Shown here piece after piece: positions 35,877 to 44,240 of a stretch of DNA of 64,000 nucleotides. The DNA lies in NCBI GenBank assembly GCA_020632695.1, contig JACKFB010000005.1, positions 186,001 through 250,000 of the forward strand, read 5' to 3'. This stretch comes from Deltaproteobacteria bacterium (lineage in GTDB: Bacteria > Myxococcota_A > UBA9042 > PHBI01 > JACKFB01). The notes below the pieces were generated by a model. The model made no database searches. It was not told the origin of the DNA and saw only the letters and a program-made list of their open reading frames with translations. Within the stretch, counting starts at the first letter, position 1. Every line of letters starts with the position of its first letter. A program made the translations under genes and the position numbers.

Positions 35877-38675
35877 GTGACAGCAGGACCGGGCAGCGTG
35901 GGTGTCCTGATCACGCTGGCCGTCCAGGCGCTCGCGGGAGCGGTCCACGCAGACGAAGGCGAGGCGCGGCTGCTCAGGCTCGAGGAGGCCTTCGAGCGAG
36001 GCCAGGACGCGCTCGTGTGGGATGGGGCCTCCGAGCTCCTGGCGAGCTTGCCCGCTGGCGCCGTCGACCTGACGAGCCGCGTGCTCACGCTGCGGGGCCG
36101 GGTCCTGGGGGACGAGGGGCACTTCGCGGCCGCGCGCGAGCAGTTCGACGCGGCGCTGGCGCTCTTGGGCGGTGGCGGGTCCGTCGAGGCCCGGGTCGAG
36201 GCCCTGGTGGCCCGGGTAGTGGTCGAGCGGGCCGCCGGCCGGACCCGGGCGGCGCGGGCCGCGCTGGCAGAGGCGGACGCGTGGGCGAACGGTGCCGCGC
36301 GCGCACCGGCCGACGCGGCGGCGGAGCGAGTGCGGGCGCTGCTGGCGCTGCGAGCGGGCCGCCAGCAGGAGGCCAGGCTGGCGCTGCAGCGATTCGTCGC
36401 GGTGTGCGCGGGGTCGCCATGCTCGAGCGTCGCCGACCGCATCGAGGGGAGCCTGCTCGCGCTGGATGGAGACCTCGCCGGGGCGGCCGACCTGCTGCGC
36501 AGGGCCGAGATGGCCTTCGCGCGCGAGGGACGCAGCCGCGAGCAGCTCGACGCATTGGTGGAGCGCGTCGAGGTGGAGCGCGCGCTCGGGGATCGCGATC
36601 AGGCCCGGGCGGCGGCGGCCATCGGAGCGGGGCTGGCGGCGCGCATCGGCCACGCGCGACACGGCGCCGAGCTCAACCGGATCCTGGGCGAGCTGGCGCT
36701 GGAGGCTGGAGACGCCACCGAGGCCACGCGGCTCCTGGAGATGGCACGCAAGGCCTTCACCGACATGCACGCGCTCTCGGGGATCGCGGGCAGCCGGCTG
36801 GCGTTGGGACGCGTCGCGCTGCTCGGGGGGCGGGCGCCGGAGGCACGCATCCACTTCGAGGCCGCGCGGGTGCTCTACGAGGAGATGGCCGACGAGGGGC
36901 GGATCCAGACCGCCTGGCGAGGTCTGGCCGCGGCCGCACGGTCGGGGGGAGATGTCGCAGCGGAGCGTCGCTGGCTGGGCGAGCTGGCGCTGTCGGGGTC
37001 GCCGGGAGCCCGCTGGGAGGCGGCGTCGCGGCTGGCCGAGCTGGCCGAAGCCGAGGGCGACCCGGCCGAGGTGCGCAGGTTCGCCGGGCTCGCGCTCGAG
37101 GACCTCCAGCGGCTCGACGCTCGGCTGGGCACGCCCGCCGCACGCGAGACGCTGGCGGCGGCCCGCCAGCGAGCCAGCGAGATGCTCGTGGAGGCCTGGC
37201 TCGCCGACGCCGACGTCGAGGCGCAACAGGCGCGGGTCGAGGCCCTGGAGGCGGCCGATCGGAGTCTCGCGCGCGGCTTCGTCGAGCTGCTCGACCGGGC
37301 CGGCTCCACCCGGGCCCTCCCCGCCACCGCGCGGCTGGCGCAGCGCGTGGCCGCCATCGACCGGGCGATGGCGCTGGCCGCGGGCGGTGACCCGGCCTTC
37401 GACGCCGAGGCGCTGCACCGGCTGGGGCACCTTCGAGGCCGGCTCGAGGCCGAGCTGCGGCATCAGCTCGGGAGCGCGAGCGATCGCCTGCAGGGGGCAC
37501 CGGGGCATCGGGGAAGGGTGGCCGCGCTCGTGGGGGCTCTCGGCGACGAGGTCGCGGTGGTGGCCTATCACCTGGGCGCCGTCCGGAGCCGGGCCTTCGT
37601 GTTGACCAGCGCGGGGACAGCCGTGGTCGCCCTCGCGCCGCGCGCCCGGCTCGAGGCGCTGGCGCGCGACCTTCACGAGCGTCTCCGGGCGCGGCCATCC
37701 GGCGCGCGAGAGCGACGTGAGCGCGACGCCGCAGCGCGGGCCGCGTACAGGGCCTTGCTGGAGCCCGTCGTCGGGCAGCTCGGCTCGCGCCGGCGGGTCG
37801 TCATCATCCCGCAAGGCGCCCTGCGGATCGTCCCCTTCGACGCCCTCGTGACCAGCCCCTCGGGGCGCCCTCGCTACGCCCTGGAGGAGTTCGTCTTCAG
37901 CCAGGCCCCATCGTTGGCGGCGCTCGCCACCCTGCGAGGAGAGGACCTGCGCCGTCGCGCTCGGGTCGATCGCTTCCCCTTCGTCGGCTTCGCCGCGCCG
38001 GCCTACGACCGCGGGCCGGCGCGCGAGCTGCCGGAGCTGGCGGGCGCCGCGCTCGAGGTGGAGCTGGCGCGACGCAGGCTGGGCGCCGACGCGGGGCCCG
38101 GCACGCTGTTCACCGGCCCGCTCGCGACCGAGCGCAGGTTGGAGGAGCTGGCGCTGGACCGCTACGCGATCGTGCACCTCGCCACACACACCAGCGCCAG
38201 CGACTCGACGGCCAGGGGCAGCACCCCCGCGCTCTTCCTGGCCCCGGGAGAAGGTGAGGACGGGTTGGTGCAATGGGACGAGGTCCTCCGTCTGCGCCTG
38301 GACGCCGACCTGGTCGTGCTGAGCGCCTGCGACACGGCGCGAGGCGATCTGCACGCGGGCGACGGCTTCGACGGGCTGACCGGCGCCTTCTTGCGCGCCG
38401 GGGCCTCCGAGGTGCTCGCCTCGCTCTGGGAGGTGGAGGACACGGTCACCCCCACGCTCATGGACCGCTTCTACGAGGCCCTGGCCGGGGGCGAGAGCGC
38501 GCCCGCGGCCTTGCGGCTCGCCCGGCTCGCCATGCTACGGGGGGAGGCGACGGTGCACCCGCTGACCGGCGCCGCCGATGTCGAGCGCTCGCGCCGTGTC
38601 CTCGCGCGCGCGCGCGATCCGTTCTATTGGGCTCCGTTCGTCGTGGTGGGAAGCGCCGGGGACGTGTTCCGCTGA
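35877..38675 (+). CDS. Secreted TPR-CHAT domain protein (caspase-like protease fold)
   Basis: A GTG start with GGAGG at seven bases gives 932 aa. An N-terminal signal peptide (VGVLITLAVQALAGAVHADE) is followed by ~500 residues of TPR-like helical repeats and a C-terminal CHAT domain. The catalytic dyad is visible: His771 in VHLATHTS and Cys818 in LSACDTA, followed by GLTGAFLRAGASEVLASLW. CHAT proteins are caspase-like proteases used in immunity and cell-death circuits, usually in the cytoplasm. A predicted signal peptide is therefore notable. It is encoded close to, and divergent from, the contractile-particle operon, so a role in processing or effector activity is conceivable but untested. 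Confidence 0.9.
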   Translation: MTAGPGSVGVLITLAVQALAGAVHADEGEARLLRLEEAFERGQDALVWDGASELLASLPAGAVDLTSRVLTLRGRVLGDEGHFAAAREQFDAALALLGGGGSVEARVEALVARVVVERAAGRTRAARAALAEADAWANGAARAPADAAAERVRALLALRAGRQQEARLALQRFVAVCAGSPCSSVADRIEGSLLALDGDLAGAADLLRRAEMAFAREGRSREQLDALVERVEVERALGDRDQARAAAAIGAGLAARIGHARHGAELNRILGELALEAGDATEATRLLEMARKAFTDMHALSGIAGSRLALGRVALLGGRAPEARIHFEAARVLYEEMADEGRIQTAWRGLAAAARSGGDVAAERRWLGELALSGSPGARWEAASRLAELAEAEGDPAEVRRFAGLALEDLQRLDARLGTPAARETLAAARQRASEMLVEAWLADADVEAQQARVEALEAADRSLARGFVELLDRAGSTRALPATARLAQRVAAIDRAMALAAGGDPAFDAEALHRLGHLRGRLEAELRHQLGSASDRLQGAPGHRGRVAALVGALGDEVAVVAYHLGAVRSRAFVLTSAGTAVVALAPRARLEALARDLHERLRARPSGARERRERDAAARAAYRALLEPVVGQLGSRRRVVIIPQGALRIVPFDALVTSPSGRPRYALEEFVFSQAPSLAALATLRGEDLRRRARVDRFPFVGFAAPAYDRGPARELPELAGAALEVELARRRLGADAGPGTLFTGPLATERRLEELALDRYAIVHLATHTSASDSTARGSTPALFLAPGEGEDGLVQWDEVLRLRLDADLVVLSACDTARGDLHAGDGFDGLTGAFLRAGASEVLASLWEVEDTVTPTLMDRFYEALAGGESAPAALRLARLAMLRGEATVHPLTGAADVERSRRVLARARDPFYWAPFVVVGSAGDVFR

Positions 38676-38738
38676 GCCGGCCACACAACCATCACGACGT
38701 GCGCTGCAACGAGCGCGGGCCTGTGGTACGCAGGCGCC

Positions 38739-39731
38739 GTGACCGGGCCTGTCCAGAGGGTGAGGTGGCTGGCGATCGCGCTGCTCCTGGCAGCGGCTGG
38801 CCTCAGCGTGGCGTCGTTCCTCAGCGTCGACCAGCGCGAGGCGCGGGTGCCCTCGGACGCGTCCATGGCGGCGGCCAGCGCGGCGGTGGCCGCAGACTTC
38901 GCCGACGGTGACGCGGTGGTGGTCCTCCCGCCGTGGGAGGAGCGTCCATGGCATGCGCTCCAGGACATCGGGCCCGGGACGGAGCGCTTTCCCTTCCCCG
39001 CGCTGATCCGCGCTGACCGTCCCGATCCTGCGCGCCTGCTGGCTTCGGAGCGGCTGTGGGTCATCAGCGCCTATGGCAAGCCCGCCGCGCCAGCGTCCTT
39101 GCTCGAGGCCGACCGGAAGCTGCTGCGCGAACAGGCCTTCGACGACGGCGTGCGCGTGACGCTGTGGGAGCCCGCGGGCCTCGGCTCGTTGGCTCGGATG
39201 TCGGCGGACTTCGCCAGGCTCCGGGTCGCGCGGCGCGCCGACAACGGCCAGGTCACCCCGTGCAGGCCGGGTGCGGAGCGGCACGTCTGCGGCCTGGCAC
39301 CCTGGTATGACCTGCACTTCCAGACCCGCGACCTGTTCCACGAGGAGGTGGAGTGGATCTACGCGCATCCCGGGCCGGGCCCGCGAGCGCTGCTGATCGA
39401 GTGGCCCGACGTGCCCCGCGGCGAGGCGGTGCTCCTGCGCTTCGGGCACCCGCAAGCCGCGGTGAGGCACGACGAGGGGATAGGGCCGGAGGTCATCGTC
39501 AGGATCGACGGCGCCGAGGTGGCCCGGGTCACGCTGGACCCGTGGGAATACGTGATGCACCGGCTGCTGCTCCCGGTGCCGGCAGGCGAGACGCCGGCGA
39601 CCGTCGCGCTGGAGATCTTCAGCCCCGATCCGCGGCGGCGCGAGGTCATGCTCGAGGCGGACATGCTGAGCACGGTGCGGCCCAGCATCGCGGCCTGGGC
39701 GACGCTGGACCTCCGTGAGGCCGGCCGGTAG
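38739..39731 (+). CDS. Single-pass membrane-anchored protein of unknown function
   Basis: The GTG-started 330-aa protein has one N-terminal transmembrane helix (LAIALLLAAAGLSVASFL). The outside part contains DAVVVLPPWEERPWHALQDIG, a WVISAYG strand and, later, beta-rich segments. The layout resembles soluble companions of GT39-type glycosyltransferases, whose gene follows on the opposite strand with only 29 bases between the stops. No catalytic motif was recognised. It starts 63 bases after the CHAT gene and may be co-transcribed with it. Confidence 0.7.
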   Translation: MTGPVQRVRWLAIALLLAAAGLSVASFLSVDQREARVPSDASMAAASAAVAADFADGDAVVVLPPWEERPWHALQDIGPGTERFPFPALIRADRPDPARLLASERLWVISAYGKPAAPASLLEADRKLLREQAFDDGVRVTLWEPAGLGSLARMSADFARLRVARRADNGQVTPCRPGAERHVCGLAPWYDLHFQTRDLFHEEVEWIYAHPGPGPRALLIEWPDVPRGEAVLLRFGHPQAAVRHDEGIGPEVIVRIDGAEVARVTLDPWEYVMHRLLLPVPAGETPATVALEIFSPDPRRREVMLEADMLSTVRPSIAAWATLDLREAGR

Positions 39732-39760
39732 AGCGCCGCGTCGCAGCGGCCGCTCGCTGC

Positions 39761-41791
39761 TCAGAGGGTGGAGCCGGGCGGGTCCTCGGCGGGGATCCCC
39801 GTCGTGGGTGGCGGCGGCGCGGCTCGGGGCGGCTCTGGACGCGTATAGATGCGCAGCATCGGGACACCCTCGAAGGTCACGAAGCCGGTCGGTCCGGCGA
39901 CGCCCATCGCGCGCCGCACGTCGATGTCCAGCTCGGCGAAGGCCTTCTGAGGCTCGATGAGCGAGATGTCCGCGCCTGCGGGGCCGCCGAGGTAGCGCAG
40001 GTCGTGGCGGACCAGGCCGTCGCGGCGGTAGGCATCCCAGGCGTCCCAGGTCGTGTTCTGGAAGAACACCGAGGCGTTGCGAGGGGCGTTCTCGTTGAGC
40101 CAGTCCAGGGCCTGGCGCGTCGTGTAGCCCCAGTAGAGCCGCATGAGCTGCTTGTCGGCGGCGCCCTGGATGCCGCCGGCGATGAGGTCGTTCCAGTAGG
40201 CGGTGCCGAAGGGGACCGCGCGGAGGCTCGCCCGCACGGGGCCTGCGAAGACGACCAGCACGACGGCCCCGGCGACGGCGCCGCGCAGGGCGCGACCGGG
40301 GATGCGCTCGGTGGCGCGCCGGAGGGCCCAGGTGAGCGCGTAGCCGGCGAAGAGGAGCAGCATGGGCATGCCGGTCATCCAGTGCTTCACGCCGCCGAAG
40401 ATGGGGGTCGAGGGCAGCGCGATGAGGATGATGGGCACCAGGCCGTTGAGGAGCAGGAAGGTGCGGGCGCCGGGCCGGGGGGCGCCGGGCTGGCCGGGAC
40501 GCGCCCGGTACGCCAGGAAGATGCCGAGCAGGGAGAGGAAGGTGAAGACCTCGGGCACGGTGAAGAGGGTGAGGGCGAAGGGGAACTCGACCGGGAAGGG
40601 GGGGACCTGGAGAGGTCGGCCGAAGTACCACTGCATGTAGTGTTCGTGCTCGAGGTGGAACCCGAAGTAGCGCGCCAGCGAGCTCCAGGGGTCGTACCAG
40701 AGGCGCGGCCAGAAGGTGAAGAGCATCGGCAGGGCCACCAGCGGCATCACCAGCAGCGCGAGCGGGAGCGGGGGCAGCTCGAGGCGGCGGCGGCCGGCGA
40801 TCCGAGGCCAGGCGAGCTGACGGCGGCCGTTCCAGAGCCAGAACGCCACCAGCGGCACCGGGAGGAAGAAGGCGTTGTGCTTGATGAGGAGCGCCAGGCC
40901 CCAGGCCACGCCCGCGACGAGGGCGTAGCGGCGGTCGCTCAGGGAACGCCAGAACGCGTAGAGGGTGGCCAGCACGCCGGCGACGATGCCCATGTCGAAG
41001 GCGCAGAGGTGAGCGTGGAAGAAGTGGCGCGGGACGAAGAGGAAGGCCAGGGCCCCGAGGAGGCCGGGCAGGAAGCCGAGGGTGGCCTCGCCCAGAAGGA
41101 AGGTCAGCAGCACGGCGAGGGCGCCGGTGAGGACGCCGGGAAACCGCATGGCGGTCATCTCGCTCATCAGCGCCAGGGGGCGATCCTCGCGAGCGCGGCA
41201 CCCGGTGAGGACCATCGGAGGGCCGGGATCGCCCGGCCGGGCACGGCATGCGGCGATGATCGCGTCGCGGTCGCCCTCGTCGAGGCGCAGGTCGGCCCGG
41301 CTCGGCAGCCGGCTGGTGACGGTCGCGCGGCCCAGCACGCGGCCAGGGTCGGTGGCCTGCTGGCCGCGCACCAGCGGCGCGAGCAGCGACACCTGGGCGC
41401 CCTCGGGGAATCCATCGGCCGGCGCCAGGCCGCCGACGGACCACTGCTCGGGCTGCCCCGCGAGCCCGGTGCGCGGCCGCGACAGATCCCGCTCCTTGCG
41501 GGCGAAGGCGCGCCAGCTCGCGGCGAAAGCGCTCTTCATCAGCGGCGGGTGCTCGAAGTTCCCGCTCCACACCGACTCCACCGCGCGGCGGCCCAGCACC
41601 GAGGCGACCGCCTCCGGGTCGGCGGCCGCGTCGAGATCGGCGAACCAATCGGCGTACGAGCGGCCGAATCGGAAGTAGAAGGACTCGTCGCGCGTGGCGC
41701 CCATCTCGAGCGTGCTCATCAGCAGGATGGCGCTGCCGGCGAAGAGCGCCAGCCCCGTCATCACCACTTCACGCCGTCCGGGTCGCCGCAC
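39761..41791 (-). CDS. GT39-type polytopic glycosyltransferase (ArnT/PMT-like)
   Basis: The 676-aa protein has about twelve hydrophobic helices. The first extracytoplasmic loop carries the acidic ATRDESFYF motif typical of GT-C enzymes, in which Asp-Glu binds the lipid-phosphate sugar donor. A long loop of ~200 residues precedes the second helix and may recognise the acceptor. The GTG at 41791 has AGGAG six bases upstream; ATG 41761 is the alternative. The substrate (protein, lipid A or polysaccharide) cannot be read from the sequence. Confidence 0.83.
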   Translation of the reverse strand: MRRPGRREVVMTGLALFAGSAILLMSTLEMGATRDESFYFRFGRSYADWFADLDAAADPEAVASVLGRRAVESVWSGNFEHPPLMKSAFAASWRAFARKERDLSRPRTGLAGQPEQWSVGGLAPADGFPEGAQVSLLAPLVRGQQATDPGRVLGRATVTSRLPSRADLRLDEGDRDAIIAACRARPGDPGPPMVLTGCRAREDRPLALMSEMTAMRFPGVLTGALAVLLTFLLGEATLGFLPGLLGALAFLFVPRHFFHAHLCAFDMGIVAGVLATLYAFWRSLSDRRYALVAGVAWGLALLIKHNAFFLPVPLVAFWLWNGRRQLAWPRIAGRRRLELPPLPLALLVMPLVALPMLFTFWPRLWYDPWSSLARYFGFHLEHEHYMQWYFGRPLQVPPFPVEFPFALTLFTVPEVFTFLSLLGIFLAYRARPGQPGAPRPGARTFLLLNGLVPIILIALPSTPIFGGVKHWMTGMPMLLLFAGYALTWALRRATERIPGRALRGAVAGAVVLVVFAGPVRASLRAVPFGTAYWNDLIAGGIQGAADKQLMRLYWGYTTRQALDWLNENAPRNASVFFQNTTWDAWDAYRRDGLVRHDLRYLGGPAGADISLIEPQKAFAELDIDVRRAMGVAGPTGFVTFEGVPMLRIYTRPEPPRAAPPPPTTGIPAEDPPGSTL

Positions 41792-41927
41792 TCATCACTC
41801 CTCGCCGCGTGGGTTCATCGTCCGATTGTGCGGCCGTGTCCAGCCCGACGTCCGAGGCGGGGCCGCGGTCCGGCCGCACCGCGCCCCACGCTTCCCCGGA
41901 CGGCGCCGCGCCAGGACCGACAGCCGG

Positions 41928-44102
41928 CTACTCCGAAGGGTGAGAGAGGCCGGTCCGCCCTCCCGCGCGCACCGTGAACGCGCGATCGTAGGTCACGCCG
42001 CGCGCGGGGTCCTCACAGACCAGGCGATGCTTGCCAGCCGCGACGATGAGATCGTCGAACTCCCAACGCCCCACCGGATCTCCGTCGATCGAGCAGACCA
42101 CCCCGGCAGGTACGCCCCGGATCGCCACGTGTCCGAGCCGAAAGCTGAAGTCCGCCGTGTGGCTGGTGCCGTAGCCCACCTTCACCCGCTTCGTGCGGCT
42201 CTGCCCGGCGACCCGGACCTCCACGTCATGGCTGCCCTCGACCACCGCCTCACGGTAGGGGGTGACCCCGCGCTGGCGGCCATCGATCCACACCTCCGCC
42301 CCCGTCAGGTTGGAGTTCACGACCAGCGTGCCCTGGCCCCGGATCGTCCCCGACGCCGGCGCGGGTGCTGCCTGCGCGTCGTCGTCGGCCGCGGAGGCGA
42401 CCTCCGGCTCCGCCACCTCCGCCTCGACCGCGTCCTGCTCGGCTCCCTCGGCGTCGGCCGGGTCGCCCTCGGCCGCCTCCGCGTCCGCGCCCTCCACCGC
42501 CGCGCCGGCGACCGCGCCCTCGGAAGCCTCGGTCTCCGCCTCGCTGGACGCGGCGTCGGCCTCCTCGCCTGCCGGCCCGGCACCAGCAGCGCTCGCCTCG
42601 CCCGCGTCCGGCTCCGCCGCCGAAGCCGCCCCGTCGGGCAAGGCGACCGCGGCAGCGGGCTCGGGCACGAAGACCCGCGTCCCGGGGGCGGTGATGACGA
42701 TGGGCTGCCGCTCCGTGGGCGCCTCGGTCGCCGCCGCCTCCAGCTCCTCGGCCTCGCTGTCCGTGCCGTCGGCCCCCGCCCCCGGGACCACCTCCGGAGT
42801 CGCCGCCGTGACGCCTTGGACCAGCGCCGCGTGGCGGCTGTCGCGCCAGGCGAAGAAGAGGGCGCTGGCCGCCGCCACCACCAGCACGAAGAGCACCAGC
42901 GCGATGGCACGCCGGCGCGCCAGCGGCGTGCTCTCACTGCGCCGGAAGCCCGGCGTCCCATGGCTCGGCGCGCCCAGGTGGGCGAGGTGGCCGCTGGCGA
43001 CCCCGACGCCGCCCAGCTTCCCCGCCTCGCGCAGCGTCGGCGGCGTCAGCGCCGCCCCGGTGGCGGCCTCCATCCGGCCCACCGGCGGCTTGTGCGCGAC
43101 CACCGACACCGGGCGCGACACCGCCGCCACGGGGGTCGCGCTGACCTCGGCGTGCAACGCGCCCAGCCACCGGACGTCATCCGGCTCGCCGCGCGCGACG
43201 CGACGCACGAACTCGCCGATGTCCGACTCCCCCACGTACTGCGCGTGGGTCTGGATGAACTGCTCGAGCTCGCGCTGCATCTGCCGGCACTGCGAGTAGC
43301 GCTGGTCGCGGTCCTTCACCAGCGCGCGCAGGATGACCGCCTGCAGCTCCAGCGGCATGTCCGGCGCACGCTCGCGCGGCAGCGGCGGGTCCTGGGTCAT
43401 GATCGCCGACACGGTGCCCAGCCCGCTCGACTCGCTGAAGGGCCGCGTCCCCACGCAGGCCTCGTAGAGCAGGATGCCCACGCTGAAGATGTCGCTGCGC
43501 CCGTCCAGCGGCTGGCCCTGGATCTGCTCCGGCGACATGTAGCAGAACTTGCCCTTCACCACGCCGGAGCTGGTCTTGGTCTCGTTCGTCGCCGCCTTCG
43601 CGACGCCGAAGTCGATCATCTTCACCGCGCCGTTGTACGAGATGAGCACGTTGTCCGGGCTCACGTCGCGGTGCACCAGGCCGATGGGCGTCCCGTCGGC
43701 GTCCGAGAAGGCGTGCGCGTAGTCGAGGCCGGCGCACACGCTGGCGATGATGCGCGCCACGTAGTGGTACGGCAGGCGCACGCCGAGCACCGCCGCGCGG
43801 TCCATCAGGTCCCCGAGCGAGATGCCGCTGATGTACTCCATCGCGATGAAGTAGGAGCCGTCCTCGTAGCCCAGCTCGATGATCTGCACGATGTTCGGGT
43901 GGGCCAGGCGGACGGCCAGCCTGGCCTCGTCGAGGAACATCTCGATGAACTGCTCGTCGCGGGCGTGCTGGGGCAGGATGCGCTTGACCACCAGCTCCTT
44001 CTCGAACCCAGCGGGCCCCTCCTGACGCGCTCGATACACCTCGGCCATACCGCCGAGGGCGATGCGTTCGAGCAGCTCGTACTTTCCCAGGCGGCGCAGC
44101 AT
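41928..44102 (-). CDS. Transmembrane Ser/Thr protein kinase with PEGA domains
   Basis: From ATG 44102 the protein has 724 aa. The Hanks-type kinase domain (residues ~7-270) holds Lys40, the HRDVSPDN catalytic loop (144-151) and IDFGVA (164-169). Its Gly-loop is the degenerate ALGGMAEVY common in myxobacterial kinases. A transmembrane helix near residue 405, an Ala/Glu/Asp-rich linker of ~150 residues and two PEGA-like repeats (AEVWIDGRQRGVTPY, VVCSIDGDPVG) follow. The sensor part is extracytoplasmic. The open frame extends to 44198. It is a candidate partner for the PP2C at 47251 and for the FHA proteins of the particle locus. Confidence 0.9.
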   Translation of the reverse strand: MLRRLGKYELLERIALGGMAEVYRARQEGPAGFEKELVVKRILPQHARDEQFIEMFLDEARLAVRLAHPNIVQIIELGYEDGSYFIAMEYISGISLGDLMDRAAVLGVRLPYHYVARIIASVCAGLDYAHAFSDADGTPIGLVHRDVSPDNVLISYNGAVKMIDFGVAKAATNETKTSSGVVKGKFCYMSPEQIQGQPLDGRSDIFSVGILLYEACVGTRPFSESSGLGTVSAIMTQDPPLPRERAPDMPLELQAVILRALVKDRDQRYSQCRQMQRELEQFIQTHAQYVGESDIGEFVRRVARGEPDDVRWLGALHAEVSATPVAAVSRPVSVVAHKPPVGRMEAATGAALTPPTLREAGKLGGVGVASGHLAHLGAPSHGTPGFRRSESTPLARRRAIALVLFVLVVAAASALFFAWRDSRHAALVQGVTAATPEVVPGAGADGTDSEAEELEAAATEAPTERQPIVITAPGTRVFVPEPAAAVALPDGAASAAEPDAGEASAAGAGPAGEEADAASSEAETEASEGAVAGAAVEGADAEAAEGDPADAEGAEQDAVEAEVAEPEVASAADDDAQAAPAPASGTIRGQGTLVVNSNLTGAEVWIDGRQRGVTPYREAVVEGSHDVEVRVAGQSRTKRVKVGYGTSHTADFSFRLGHVAIRGVPAGVVCSIDGDPVGRWEFDDLIVAAGKHRLVCEDPARGVTYDRAFTVRAGGRTGLSHPSE

Positions 44103-44240
44103 CAATGGTCCGACGTCTCGCGGGTGGAGCACATCGGGGGCGAGAAAGGGTGAACAGAGGCGGACAGGCTCTGGCGTTCGGTGCTCGCGGCCGAGCATAG
44201 CGGCCGGACGGAGAGATCGTCAACGGCGGCCGGCGCGCGC

